Part shown: positions 47,599 to 59,504 of the stretch, piece after piece
Numbering within the stretch: the first letter of the stretch is position 1
How the letters are laid out: every line of letters starts with the position of its first letter
Source: Rhypophila decipiens
Taxonomy: Eukaryota > Ascomycota > Sordariomycetes > Sordariales > Naviculisporaceae
DNA length: 64,000 nucleotides
Direction of reading: 5' to 3'
Assembly (NCBI GenBank): GCA_033297075.1
Contig: MU858161.1
Coordinates: 1-64,000 of the forward strand
The notes under the pieces: generated by a model
Database searches by the model: none
Told to the model about the DNA's origin: nothing
Seen by the model: only the letters and a program-made list of their open reading frames with translations
Position numbers and translations under genes: made by a program

Positions 47599-48598
47599 TC
47601 AAAGCTTATGCCTCTTCTGCCCAGTCGCAATCTTGAGAAACTCGCCCTGCGGCACACCACTAATGAAGCGCTCCAATCCCGCAAACACCTCGGCGACATT
47701 CTGCTGATCCAGCACCTCCCGCTCAGGCCTACGAATCAACTTTTTGATGCCCAGCAAACTATCCCCCACCAAATGCTCCCCCAACCGCTCCTCAATCTCC
47801 CTGAGCACCAATTCCTTAAAACCCTCACTATTCCCATCCTTTCCAACCTCGAACAATTTATTCACAAACCCAGCAGATACCAACTCAGGCGCGGTGATCC
47901 TCTTGCTCATGATGAGCGCCTCGTTGGCCTTGGCGATGCCCAGGCGCTGGACAAACGCCGTGGAGGCACCGCCCTCTGCCACCAGGCCGAGGGAACTAAA
48001 AGGTGTGAGGAGGAACGTGTGGGGCGTGGCGTAGATAAAGTCTGCAAAGGCGACCAGGGCGGCGGAGAGGCCGATTACGGGGCCGTTGAGGGCGCAGATT
48101 AAGATTTTTGGGTGTGTGTAGAATGCTCTTGTTATGTTGAGGTTGTTTGCTACGAAGGAGCGGAGCCAGTACTCGTATGTCGCGCTCGGGGAGGAGTCGG
48201 CGGTGTTGTTGGTGGTGTCGGTGGGGGAGGGGCGGGAGAGGGTTACGTCTGCTCCGCTGTTTTTTTTTAATAAAAAAAAAAAAAAGATGTTAGTATTCTT
48301 AAGTAAGGTATAAGATATAAGATATGAGTCAGGTGAGAGCGGGTGGCTGAAGTGGAACCAGTTGAATATACGGATAGATAGAATAAACAAAAACCTACGC
48401 AGAGAAATAACGCCCCTTGCCGATGAGGAGAGTGATGTAGACGTCATCCCGCTTGGCCACCTCGTTCATGGCCGAGGCCAGCTCCATGTACTGGACCATG
48501 TTGAGCGCGTTGAGCTTCTTTTCATTGTTGATGGTGATGATGGCCAGGCGACCTTCGTATTCGATCTGGATGGCGCCGGTGGGGGCGGTGGCGGCCAT
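47599..48598 (-). CDS. ECI1: Peroxisomal delta3,delta2-enoyl-CoA isomerase (crotonase family)
   Basis: Two exons, complement(join(47599..48256, 48399..48598)), encode 285 residues. The 142-nt intron contains long homopolymer tracts. The join yields GRYFSAGADVT, the first oxyanion-hole segment of crotonases; the second lies in ALNGPVIGLSAALVAFAD. Glu161 in LGLVAEGGAS matches the single catalytic glutamate of yeast Eci1-type isomerases. The protein ends in HKL, a PTS1-type peroxisomal signal (yeast Eci1 ends in HRL). The expected role is shifting double bonds of unsaturated acyl-CoAs so that beta-oxidation can proceed. Hydratase activity cannot be excluded from sequence alone. Confidence 0.9.
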
Positions 48599-49943
48599 TT
48601 TTGTAAGAGTGAAGCTATTCGGAGGTGTGATTATTGCTATGTATCGTAGTGAACTGCAGATGCTGATGAGAGATGATAATATCGCAGGTTCCACAGACCA
48701 GTAGGTATGTATGTATATGTCTGAATTATATGTTCCAATTCCTCATCAGCCGAGGTCAGCGAGATCAGATATCAATCAAGGCGCTTATTACAGCTCTTGA
48801 AATGGACCTTGATGTCCGCCCTCCGCGGACGAGCTTATCCTGGAGGTCGGGGAAAGTACCCCACATCCGGTGCCTCGGCTCTCCGCATTTTCCCCAGATT
48901 TTCTAGCATGTCAATTGGAAGCCCCTTTTTTGGTGTCCCTCGTAGATTTTGAAAGACAAGCCCGTATCACGACTTGGCGATTGTGTATTACGACCGCGGC
49001 TGCCTTGTTCCCTTTTTCGATTGTGTTTCCGCCGCGGACTGGTTGATTGGCGGACCTAGGGCTTCGTATGGCCAGATACGGGAGAATCGAGATGAGGTCA
49101 GGTACAAAATGTCAGATCACGTAGCCTGTGGCTTGGAGCGAGGTGAGTTTTCTTGACCGTTTTGGCCGTTCAATTGAGCCCATGAGGAGTCCGAGGAGAG
49201 CCTCATTCCGCTGGGAAGGAACAGTGGCGATGGCGTCAACTGTCCACCTTCCCAAGCTGTCTCCCAGGTCTTGTTTCCCATTGTGGTGAACTTGGCACCA
49301 AAAATGAGCAAGATGAGGTAGAGGGCCCATTTATAATAAGCTTTACAACCAGTTCGTCCTAACTGACAAGTCTTTCATTCTGAATCCGAGGCCGTCCCGA
49401 AGTTCGGACTGGGAGCACGCTTGACGTGCTCGACTTGCAGGTCTGGGCTTGGTTTTGCAGCTTCAATTGGTGCGTCGAGGCAATTCCAGGGGTCTTTTGC
49501 TGCCTCCTCGTCAATCTAAGGGGCGTGTCAGTCCGAACAGGGACCGCCTTTTGTTCGTCTTTCTCAATCCTTCTGCGCCCTCATCTGGGAGCGAGAGAGG
49601 GACTGTTGTATCATTTTTTCTTAATAAGATAAGAAAAAAGCAAACATTACACAGAGTTAAAGGACTTTGACAGCACTCCTCTGATTCTTTATATTTAATT
49701 GTAATACCACTTCTCCTCGTACCCGAGTCACTCTGCTTTCTTATCAGTATCTCTGTGTCGGACGAGTTGAAGATTTTTCCTGTTTTTTTGAATTCTTGTT
49801 TGTGCCTGTGCTCTGGTGGTAGATTACCTGTTCTTCTCTTTTCTTCTCCCCCTTATCTCACCAGTTACATCAAACCCCTCCACGGTACAACTGGATATCA
49901 CAGAACACGCGAGACTTGGTTCGGGGAACAGTCCTGAAATAAC
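48599..49943. promoter_or_regulatory. Divergent promoter region between isomerase and MFS genes
   Basis: About 1.3 kb without a supported gene. Pyrimidine-rich stretches precede the MFS start (around 49750-49860). No conserved operator was recognised. Confidence 0.4.
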
Positions 49944-51665
49944 ATGTCTCCGACAACAACAAATACCGTCCCCCTCCACCAGCTTCGTATCGTCGACCCC
50001 TTGAGCAGCTCGTCATCCTCGGACGCCCGAAACAAGTCCGACTTTGCCTTCAGCAGCCCCGACGACAGCCGTGATGTAACTGACGAGGAGTCTCCCCGGG
50101 ACAGTCGGCTTCCCAGACACGAATTCCACCAGCTGCCTCCGGTAGACAGTGGGAAAGATGCCTGGCTGTTTCTGGCGGCCTGTTTTGTGCTCGAGTGTCT
50201 GGTCTGGGGTATGGCTCTACCCTCTCACATCTCACCCCTGAAACACATGATAGTGATAAGTAAATAAATACTAACACGACAGCCATCAAGGTGTCCCCTT
50301 CTCTTTTGGTGTCTTTCAAAACTACTACGACACCCACGACCCCTTTATGGGGTCAAGTGATATTGCCGTGATAGGAACATGCTCCATGGTATGTTTATCT
50401 TGCTGCCCCCTTGACCGAATCAACATGGACAACATCTCTAATCTCATAAATAGGGCATCATGTATCTCGACACGCCCCTGATCATGGGTCTTCTCCGTCG
50501 CTTCCCCCGACAAGGCCGCTGGTCGCCCATCTTCGGCCTGGTCATCATGTGCCTGGGCATCGCCCTGTCGTCCTTCTCGACCACAGTAACCCACCTCATC
50601 GTGACCCAGGGCATCCTCTACGCGATCGGCGGCTCCATCGCCTACTCGCCCTGCATCGTCTACCTCGACGAGTGGTTCGTCAAGCGCAAAGGCCTGGCCT
50701 ACGGCATAATGTGGTCCGGGACCGGCCTCGCGGGCGTCGTTTTACCCCTCCTGCTCGAGTACCTCCTCAACAAGTACGGCTTCAAGACCACCCTCCGGCT
50801 GTGGTCAGGCCTGGTGTTTGTCCTCACCGCCCCGCTCGCCTGGTTCATCAAGCCCCGTCTCCCACATAGCAAGTCTTCTTCTTCCATGGGCTCCCAAGCG
50901 CCGAGGTATAACCCGCTCGCGCTGCGCTTCCTCCTCTCCAAGAAATTCACACTCTACCAGCTCGCCAACGTCGTCGAGGCGCTGGGCTTTTTCCTGCCCG
51001 GGATCTACCTCCCCTCGTACGCGCGCAGCACGCTAGGCGCCAGCCCGTTCCCCTCGGCGCTGACGGTCCTCCTCGTCAACGTGGCGTCCGTCGTCGGCTG
51101 CGTGGCCATGGGCTGGCTGATCGACCGCCTCCACGTCACCACGTGCATCCTCGTGTCCACGGTCGGCGCCACCCTGGGCACCTTTCTCCTCTGGGGCTTC
51201 TCCACGAACCTCCCGGTGCTGTACGTGTTTTGTGTCGTGTATGGCGTCTTTGCGGGGAGCTTTACGAGTGCCTGGCCCGGTATCATGCGGGAGATGACCA
51301 AGGGTCCTGAGCACAACACGCACACGCAGAACAACAACAACAACACAAAAGAGGCAAATGGTATTATTATTGATGCAAACGATCATCACGTGCAGTCATC
51401 ATCAGGTAGAAAGGAGGGAGGAGAAGAATACGGAAACAAGGTCGACCCAATCATGGTCTTTGCCTTCCTCGCCCTCGGCCGCGGCGTGGGCAACGTCGTC
51501 TCGGGCCCCCTTAGTGAGGTGCTGGTCCGCGGCGGGTCGCCCTGGAAAGGCCAGGCATTGGGTGGGTATGGCAGTGGCTATGGCAGTCTGATTGCCTTTA
51601 CCGGGGCTACTGCGTTTTTTGGCGGCGCGAGTTATGTGTGGAAGAAGCTGGGGTGGTTGAACTGA
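49944..51665 (+). CDS. MFS transporter, monocarboxylate-transporter-like
   Basis: Three exons (49944..50208, 50291..50388, 50454..51665) encode about 524 residues. Intron 1 has a CTAAC branch, and acceptor ATCAAG restores VWGVPFSFGVFQNYY, the usual first helix of fungal MCT-type permeases. An N-terminal Ser-rich cytosolic region of about 75 residues precedes about 12 helices. A hydrophilic Asn/His-rich loop (QNNNNNTKEANG) sits before the last helices. The family imports or exports monocarboxylates or related small acids in symport with protons at the plasma membrane; the substrate here is unknown. The ATG at 49944 is the first in frame (MSPTTTNTVPLHQL). Confidence 0.87.
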
Positions 51666-52561
51666 CTTACTTCTTGAGTTGAGGGATTAGGTCAAGATCA
51701 AATGGGGTCGAGGGTTTATCTCTCCTGGGTTTGAGATGATGGTGAGATCTGATGGGAGCACAGCACAGCTGGGCGGGGCCGAGATGGGATGAGATGAGAT
51801 GTTGAGACAAGATAGGTATGAGTGAGGTGAGAGGTATGTATTTAATGGGAAGAGGGTGGAAGGAAACAAAAGTCTCTGCTAATTATTGGTTTGGGCGGCG
51901 GTAATGACACTGGATGATGGCTGGGTGGTGGCGAGGACGACGATAATGATTGTGATTCTTTTCTCACGCACGATTTTCTGTTTCTATCTTCTTTTCTCGT
52001 CATCTATTGTATAGACTTGTCGTGCTTTCCTTGGCTTGAGCAAACCTATAGAATAGAAAAGATATGAGTATAGAGCATTCTTCTCCTTCTTGAAAGGATA
52101 TATAATACTGATACATTGGTACTCAATTAGGTAAAGAAAAAAAGTAAAAGAATGTTAGATAAAAGCTTTACATTCATGTTGGTTTAAAAAAGAGTAACGT
52201 TCTCTATTAATTAGACAGAGCTTGACACTTTCCTATGTATCTATGTATCTATGTACACTCAACCCCTGACAATGAGGAGAGCGCACGATTACTGTACTAA
52301 CATTTCGATGTTGTTAGAGAAGATATTTCCGCTCTTATGTACATACAGTATGTAGTTATAAGTTCCAACCTCTTATTAGGTTTCGTTCAGTTTTATCCGT
52401 CCGCAAGTCCAACATCTTCTTCTTTTAGTGAATCTTTCCAATTAAGGTATGTCGAGTACATGCAAACATGCATGACATGTCAGAGAACGTTCTCATCCAT
52501 CTCCAGGCCCTCCCTTATATGTTCACTCCCTGCGTCTCTCAAATAAAGTCTTTCTTGCCCT
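51666..52561. other. Convergent 3' intergenic region
   Basis: About 0.9 kb between the MFS (+) and Nudix (-) stops, AT-rich toward the middle. It contains an 8-bp tandem repeat (CTATGTAT, almost three copies) at 52233-52255. No gene seen. Confidence 0.45.
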
Positions 52562-53943
52562 TCATATCCTCGACATGACCCACCACCCCTCAACAACAGC
52601 CCTCATCAACTGATTAGCAATAGCCGTCTGAGGGGGCAGTCTCAAGCCCCCCTCAACATACCCCTCACTCGCCTTCTCGCCCAAGTTACTCGTCCCATGA
52701 ACCAACGCATTCTTGACCTCTTCAAGCGCAAACCACTTGGCATCCTCCAGCTCAGGATCATGTCCCAGAAAGATCTTCTCCCCGTCGCCGGGCAATGCCT
52801 GCCCGACGGCACCAATCATCAGACTAGCAGGGAACGGCCACGGCTGGGAACTATGCAGCACCACCCTGCCGACTCTGACACCGCTCTCTTCCCACACTTC
52901 CCGCCGGACGGCTTCCTCGATCGACTCGCCTGGTTCCTGGAACCCCGCGAGCGTGCTGTACCAGTACTTGGGCCATCGGCGCTGGCGGCCGAGGAGGATC
53001 TTGGTCCCGTCCGCGCTGACGATGGCCATTATGACTGTGGGGTCTGTCCTTGGGAAGGACAAGTTTGAGACGGTACCTCTTGTGGCGCAGGGTTTTCTGT
53101 CTGTCACGCTGCCGCCAGCCATGTCGGTAGGTGGGCAGACGCGCTTGGTGCCGGCGTGGACTGATAGAGTTGGCTGGCCACATTGTGCGCAGAACGGGTT
53201 GCGTGAGTTCCAGTCGAACAAGGCCCTTGCTTGGCCGTATATCGCGGCTGTTCGTCAACATCATCATCATCCGTTAGCAAATTTTACAACTGTCCCAAAC
53301 TCAGTATTCTCAAGTGTAAATTACCTTGTCCAGCATGGAGACTCATATGCCGTCCAGACTCATAAAACACCTGCCCCCCTGTCTCTCCCTCTGTAGTAAC
53401 CCCCCGAATAACCTGCTCAGCAGCTTCATCCTCTCCGTCTCTCGGCGAGACATCAACAGCGAAATACGGCGCCCCCCTAAAATCCTTCCAACTAAAAACC
53501 TCCTCCTCTTTCTGAGTTTCCAGCCCCGCGGCCTTGCTTGACAACATGCCAGGATGCAACAAAGCCCGATCATCAACCCCCAAAAACAAAATAACCGGTC
53601 CCGGCCGTCTACTCGAATCATACTCCCTTATCATATCCTCCTCGCTCTTCTCAAACGGATCATTGCCAGTCAAGGCCTCGACCTCCCGCAAAGAAACAAA
53701 CGCCAGCTGCGAGGAATCATCTTTTTGCACCAACGGCGCGAGATTCTTGAGCAGGAGGAATCTGGCCGACGGGTGGGAGAATGCTGCGCGGAGGAAATCT
53801 CGCTCTCCTCGGAGGAAAGAGACGCGGTTCAGCGGGGACCCGGAGAAGTAGTTTGCTGTCTCTCGCCCGAATTTTTGGGAGAGGAGGGATAGGGACTGGG
53901 CGTCTTCTTCGTCTAGGAGGGTTGGGAGGGCGGGGGTTGGCAT
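52562..53943 (-). CDS. NPY1: NADH pyrophosphatase (Nudix hydrolase, NPY1/NudC type)
   Basis: Two exons, complement(join(52562..53247, 53325..53943)), encode about 434 residues. A zinc-ribbon begins with Cys226-x2-Cys229 (NPFCAQCGQPT); Cys244 and perhaps Cys260 complete it. The Nudix box at 308-330 (GFQEPGESIEEAVRREVWEE and onward) fits Gx5Ex7REUxEExGU. SQPWPFP at 340-346 is the NADH-diphosphatase signature. The enzyme cleaves NADH (and NAD-capped RNA in NudC-type relatives) to NMNH and AMP. In yeast it is peroxisomal; this protein ends in SRI, a weak PTS1-like tripeptide. The start at 53943 is the first ATG; upstream codons in frame are non-ATG. Confidence 0.93.
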
Positions 53944-54747
53944 TTTATTTTCTAGTTTATTCTTTTTTTGTCTGTCTGGCTGGTTGGTTGGTTGGTGGTT
54001 GGTGGTTGGTGGTTGTGTTCTTTTTTCTTTTCTCTTCACAAAATGAAAAAGGGCTCTCTTTTGACGTGAAGTTCTATACAAGATCTTATAGCACCCCAGT
54101 CGGAATGTACAATTTGTCAGCGATCAACTATGTCCCGTCGTCATCGGTGCTGAGTGAGTCTCGGTCCGGTTCCGCTGCTGTGGACTCCAAACCTTGGATG
54201 GAGGGGCAAGCGGGGGTGGGGGGGCAGCTAAAGTGGAAGTCGTCCGGAACAACTGGTTCTGGTTCGTCTGAATGTACAAGCCTGACGATGTTATTGATCA
54301 AGACGATGAGTAATTACCTAGGTACCACTTTGGGCTGCTCTCGGTTTTGTTCTTGGGGGAAATTTGACAAAATCGTCTTCAGTCTCTCCTCTTCGCAAGG
54401 GGGCAGCAAGCACACATGTTGTTACTTGTCCGATATTGTCCCGACTTTGTACTTGGATGAATCAACTTCTTCCATCTCATCAACCAGACAAGAAAAACAA
54501 CGATTCAACATTATCCTAGATCGTCTGTACGTAGTCATCCCAGAGCCCAAACTCCGATATATTCCGTAACAACCATGTATCCCAAACAAGAAGCGACAAT
54601 ATAACAAAACCACCAAAATAAACAAATGGTTTCTTACAAAGGGTATTTACTCCAAGGCCCATGTTCCGACTTGAAACCCCAAGAACAGCAAACCGGGTGA
54701 CCTGCTCAAACTCATGACCGGCAAAACAACAACATATATACCCATCA
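53944..54747. other. 5' region of NPY1 with AACC-type tandem repeat
   Basis: About 0.8 kb. Immediately upstream of the NPY1 start is a short tandem tract of GGTT/GGTGGTT units (53981-54015, AACC-type on the coding strand). A TACCTAGGTA palindrome is at 54315-54324. No gene was found. Confidence 0.45.
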
Positions 54748-57317
54748 TCAAAAGAGATACCTCTCATCAGTAAAACTCAACAAAAACTTGGAAACCAGCC
54801 GCCCCGTATAATTATACGCGACATCCCGCGGGTAAGGATGCGCCTCCTCATTAGGAAGCGTAAAATCCGCCGTCAAGAAATCCAATTCGGACCCTATTAC
54901 CACACTCGTTAGCACCAAATCCACCCCAAAATGTAGAAAAAGAGAGAAAACTCACATAAATCCGGCTCATCCACAAACCGTCTCAACCCCCAAACCATCT
55001 CCAACGCAGCCCGATCGGCAACATCCCTCCTCCCCAGCTCTTCACTCCCACTCAAGACACTCGCTGCACTCCCCCCCGTCAATTCCCCCAGACTAACATC
55101 ATCAAGTAGCGGGTTAAACCCCTTGACCACCTCCTTCGCCGCCCCAGAATTATTACCATTCCCTCCTCCCCCACCCGGGCTGCCATGAGTCCCATAAATC
55201 TGATGAAACTGAAAAGCAAACTGCTTAAACGGCAGCCCTTCCAACTCCCGATTAACCCTCAGCGCAAAGTTCTCCCTGCTCAAGCTACTCTTCCCTTTAG
55301 CCCTCAGCGAAATCTCATTCTCCGACATGCAAAAGTTATCCGCCGCCGTCTCCACGCTCTCCATGAACAAGCAGAGGACCAAGAAGGCAGCGATGCAGGG
55401 CGCCCATTCCCTTCGGCTCTTGGGCTTCAGACTCTTGCTGAAATTCTCAAACAAGAGCGTCATCTCCCTAGCCATCATCTCGTCAATCACGCTCTTGATC
55501 TGCCTGCTCAAAACGCGGGGTGTTATGAATGGCGAGCTGTTCAAGCTCGCCTGGACAAGGCTGTGTGTTGAGGATAGACTGTCGAGCGTTTGTCGGGTAA
55601 GGCAGAGGTGCCGCGTCATGACAAAGTGCATCGCATAGATGGACAACGCCCTCTTGACCATCGGGTTCGAATCCCCACAAGTCCGCTCGTAATCCTGCAC
55701 AATCCGCAAAATCATCCTCGGGACCTGGGTATGTCGCAGATTATCCGTCACCAGCTCGGCATACCCCGGTTCGCGGACGATGGCATTGATATACTCGCGC
55801 GCCTTTTTCCGTATCTCGTCACGCATCTGCTGCGCTTGTTTCTGAGCCTGCGGCGTCGGGGACTCGCTCGTGTCGATTTCCAGTCCGATTGGCAAAGAAC
55901 GCTGCGCTTGCAAGTCGACATTGTTGGGCCCGACGGACATGTGGTAATGCTGCAATACTTCGTCTGTCTTGGCCGTGAAGAACTTGGCCTTGACGCTCAA
56001 GGTCGCTTGGAACCGTGTGCCGGTAAACAACTCGACCTGCACCGGTTTCTCCTCCCCGTCCACAGTAAAACCCGCGATATTCTCCGTAATGAATTTGTTC
56101 ATCTCATCTTTCTTGAAATGAAACCGTATAAACTCGGGAAACAAAACTGGCAAGAAATCCTGGAACCGCCAGCACACCACGCCGGGAACTTGCTGCGTGA
56201 GTTTTTTACAGTTTCGACAAGGCCTCTCTTTGTCGCACTTGACTTTGCGCGCGTGGCAGCAGAAACATGCGCCTTGACGGCGGACTTGCAAGGCGGATTC
56301 TTTGGTCTCGTCGGCGAGGGGGCCTTTTCGGCCGCGCTGGGAGGGACGCATTGCTTCGAAGCATTCAAAGGGGTTGGGTTTGTTGGACGCCGCCGAGACG
56401 CTGTCTGGGGTTACGATGAAGAACTTGCTGCTTGTGCTGGAGCCTGAGCTGCTTAGGGGACTCTCGCTGGTTGTGGCTGGGGACTTCTTTTTGGACACGC
56501 GCGAGTTGTCGCCGCGGACTTTACGGATTGCGATTGGCGCCGAGGTCGTTGTCTTGCGCTGTTCTGGGACGTTGGTTTCTCGTTTGATGTGGATTGGGGA
56601 TCGGGGCGAGAGGCTCGCTGAGGGACTTGGGGACTGGTGGAAATACTGTTGGCCTGGTGGGGAGGGCGAGATGGCGCTTGGGTCTTCCATTACGAATATG
56701 GGCGAGACGGAATTCCATGGTGGTACGTCTGGTCCTGACTGGAAGGTCTGCGGGATCTCAAAGTCTGTCGCTGGTAGAGCTTGATTTACCATGCCAAACT
56801 GGTTGGGCGCCGGCTGGAAAAGGGCGAGAAGGTCTGTTTACTTGTTAGCTGTCTTGTCCAGATGCTCGGAGCATGTTGGGTTTTGCATACCGTTGAGTTG
56901 TTGATCCGACATGCCCTCCGTGGCAGAGGCCAACAAGTCCTGTCCATCAAAGTCCGAGATGAACTGCGTCTCAGCCTGCGCCGACGGGATACCGACAAAC
57001 TGTCCATTCTGATCGACAAACGACGACGGTGGGTATATGCTCTGTTGATCAAACGAGTCCAAGTTCAAATTCAGCGGCGATGCCGCAGTCGGCGACGGCT
57101 GGAGGTGTCCGTCATGCCCAACAATCCCCCACGAGCTCCCCAAACTCGCGCTGGCAGCAGGACTGGGAAAGAAGCCGGCAGAACCGGGGCCAGCGCTGCT
57201 AGGTACCGAAAACAGCGTCCATTGATTCTCGTCCTGCTCGTCGGTCGACCCGTCGGGGTTCTGAACATATTCATAGCCAGACAAAGGGGATGCCCCCGAG
57301 GATGCCACAGAAGCCAT
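54748..57317 (-). CDS. Large Zn2Cys6 transcription factor with central zinc cluster
   Basis: Three exons, complement(join(54748..54893, 54956..56833, 56891..57317)), encode about 816 residues. The zinc cluster is central: Cys332, 335, 342, 348, 351 and 363 (CFCCHARKVKC, PCRNC, VVC), with an unusually long 11-residue spacing before the last Cys. The N-terminal about 300 residues are Ser/Pro/Gln-rich and probably disordered, as in transactivation regions. The helical C-terminal half (MILRIVQDYERTCGD, MTRHLCLTRQTL) resembles a fungal regulator domain. Exon 3 adds about 48 residues after WSELDFLTADFTLP, supporting the last intron (GTGAGT donor, GCTAAC branch, AATAG acceptor). It acts in the nucleus; targets are unknown. 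Confidence 0.88.
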
Positions 57318-59504
57318 GGCCTCCCGCTATTATGTATTGTACACCTTGGTGAACGGTGAGTCGGTGCTATGTATGTATGCTGCACACACTAGGTGGTAAT
57401 CAAGAGTGCCGGTGGTACTGTCCCACGCCCTGGTGCCGGGTTGTGTGTCTGCTCTGGTCCAGGTTGCCTTATAAGTGTGTGTTCGAGAGTCCGTCCCAGT
57501 GCCGTCAAATCGGGAGCCTGTGCAATTCTCTTCCAATCAATCACCCGATGCACCGCTGGCGGCCACTCGTCGCAGGTTGACTGGAATCGCGGATAGGATA
57601 TATGAATGCGCTTGCCCTCGCCTTGTCCAGAGGGATGGGTTGTCACGGTTGTGTTCAGTTGCACCGCAGGTTGGGTCAGATGGTCCGTCCGTCCAGTCTT
57701 GATGTCGTCGTCGCAGGTACTTGGGTCGTCGGTTCCTTCTCACTCTCGTATTTTCGCTTCGTATCTCACGAGTCACTCCAGAAACAAACGAGGTTGCAAC
57801 AAATTGTAGAACGAAATAAAAGACAAAAGTCGATCATCATTCAATTCAAAAAAAAAAAAATTCGACAAAACAATCCCCGCGCATCATCGTTCGTGGGTAG
57901 CGACATGTTCATAAGGGGACTCGAGGCGGCGAAGCGGTACAGTAACTCAGCCATCAAGCGCTAAACCCAATCGAGCGACCGACGAGACCGTTTCCCTCGG
58001 TCGCAGGTTTCGAATCTTGGGCTGCTGGAAATGTCCACAGTCCGGCAGAAGGCTGACCCCCAGCTGGAAGGCACAGCAGGAGACAGCAACGTCCCTCAGA
58101 AGAAATGCGCTAGGCCAAATTAGAACACCGATCCTCGTGGCTGGCCACTCACGACATCAGAAAATCAAGCCAAACAGTCTCGCCGTGTCACCGTCACCGC
58201 CTGCTCGATTGGGCATAAAGGCCCTTTTCCCCCGTCAGTTGTCTGTCTGATTCGTTGGGAAAAGGGGGAAACACCAAAGGGGCATTTATACATCATCGTG
58301 TCTTGGTCTTTTTTTGCCGTCTTTCTTTGGGTTTTATATCGCCGCCGTGTTACCCCAGACTGCCACTGGCAGTCATGCTTCTGAATACCGAGGCTAACTC
58401 TCAAGTAATGTCAGTCGTCATGGGATCGGTAGGTACCGAGACGTACTGCATTGTACTTGGAGGACACGAGCCTGTCAATATGACACATCACAGAAGCATT
58501 CAGATCCGATCCAGCACCCACGTTGCTACCCGAATGAGCCGAATCATCGAATGCGTGTTTCTTCGAAAACGATCTCTTGTTAAACCCAAAATCTTGACAT
58601 CCGTGATTAGCCGCTGCGTCTTGTGTGGAAAATTGGAGAGATATGATCTATCACTTTCATCGCTTCGTGTCCGAAAGCAGATAAAAATAAACAAAAGGGG
58701 CGAAATGCACAGATTCTAACAATTGCATTGTCGTTCAAGAGATCTCATCTCATCCAACTGTCATTCAGACCAACTAACACGTAAAACCGGATGATAACAG
58801 CCGAACAAAGCATTGTCCAAAAAGTAGCAAGACACCAGACTCAGAGAAGAGTGAATAGGGGGCAAAAACTTGAGAACTCGTTCAAAGCGACAGTCTACCA
58901 CACCAAGAAAGGCGATATCATGCAAAAAAGATATGCGAGCGACACCAAAAGTTCCCGAAGCCAAAACCACCCAAAAAGCGCATATCAAAAAGCCAACTTG
59001 GAAGTGTCCCAAAGCGAGGAAAGAAGCGCAGAAAAGACTTGTCCACCCAAGAGCAAACCGTGAATAAAGAGAAATAAAGGCAACGATTCTTCCCGCCCAC
59101 TCCTGTCAAACCCGCCGCATGTGTCAACTTATCCACCCATCCGCCAGAGAAATTCCAGTTGATAACTCATACAAAGACACTCGCAGTGACCAAGACCGAA
59201 AAAAGACATTGAGAGAATCCATCATCATTCCAGTGTATTAAAGTAGTAAAAAGACCGGGACCTTCCACTAGAAGGCTGTTTTTGTGTCGTGTGTTGTCCA
59301 ATGTCGCTGTGTTCCTTGTGTTGCTCGTCCTCCTCATGGGGGAAATCAGGTATCGTAACGGGACCGAGTGTCGTCCGAAAATTAAAAGAATTGCAAATGA
59401 AAAAGGAGAAATGGTGGTGGGCATGACAGCCCAAAGCCAAACCTTGCATGTCGAAAAGCGACATAAAGGGGCTCGGGAAAGCCCGAGCCCCAGACCAAAT
59501 GACT
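57318..59504. other. 2.2 kb intergenic region
   Basis: This contains the promoter of the large Zn2Cys6 gene on the left and the 3' end of the next minus-strand gene on the right. An A-run of about 13 occurs at 57848-57860. No frame shows a family motif. Confidence 0.4.

Noticed and set aside
55590..56447. 285-codon plus-strand frame
   Set aside because: Antisense shadow of the large Zn2Cys6 gene.
58000..58020. GGTTTCGAATCTT resembling a tRNA B box
   Set aside because: An extra T breaks the T-loop spacing and no cloverleaf forms around it.
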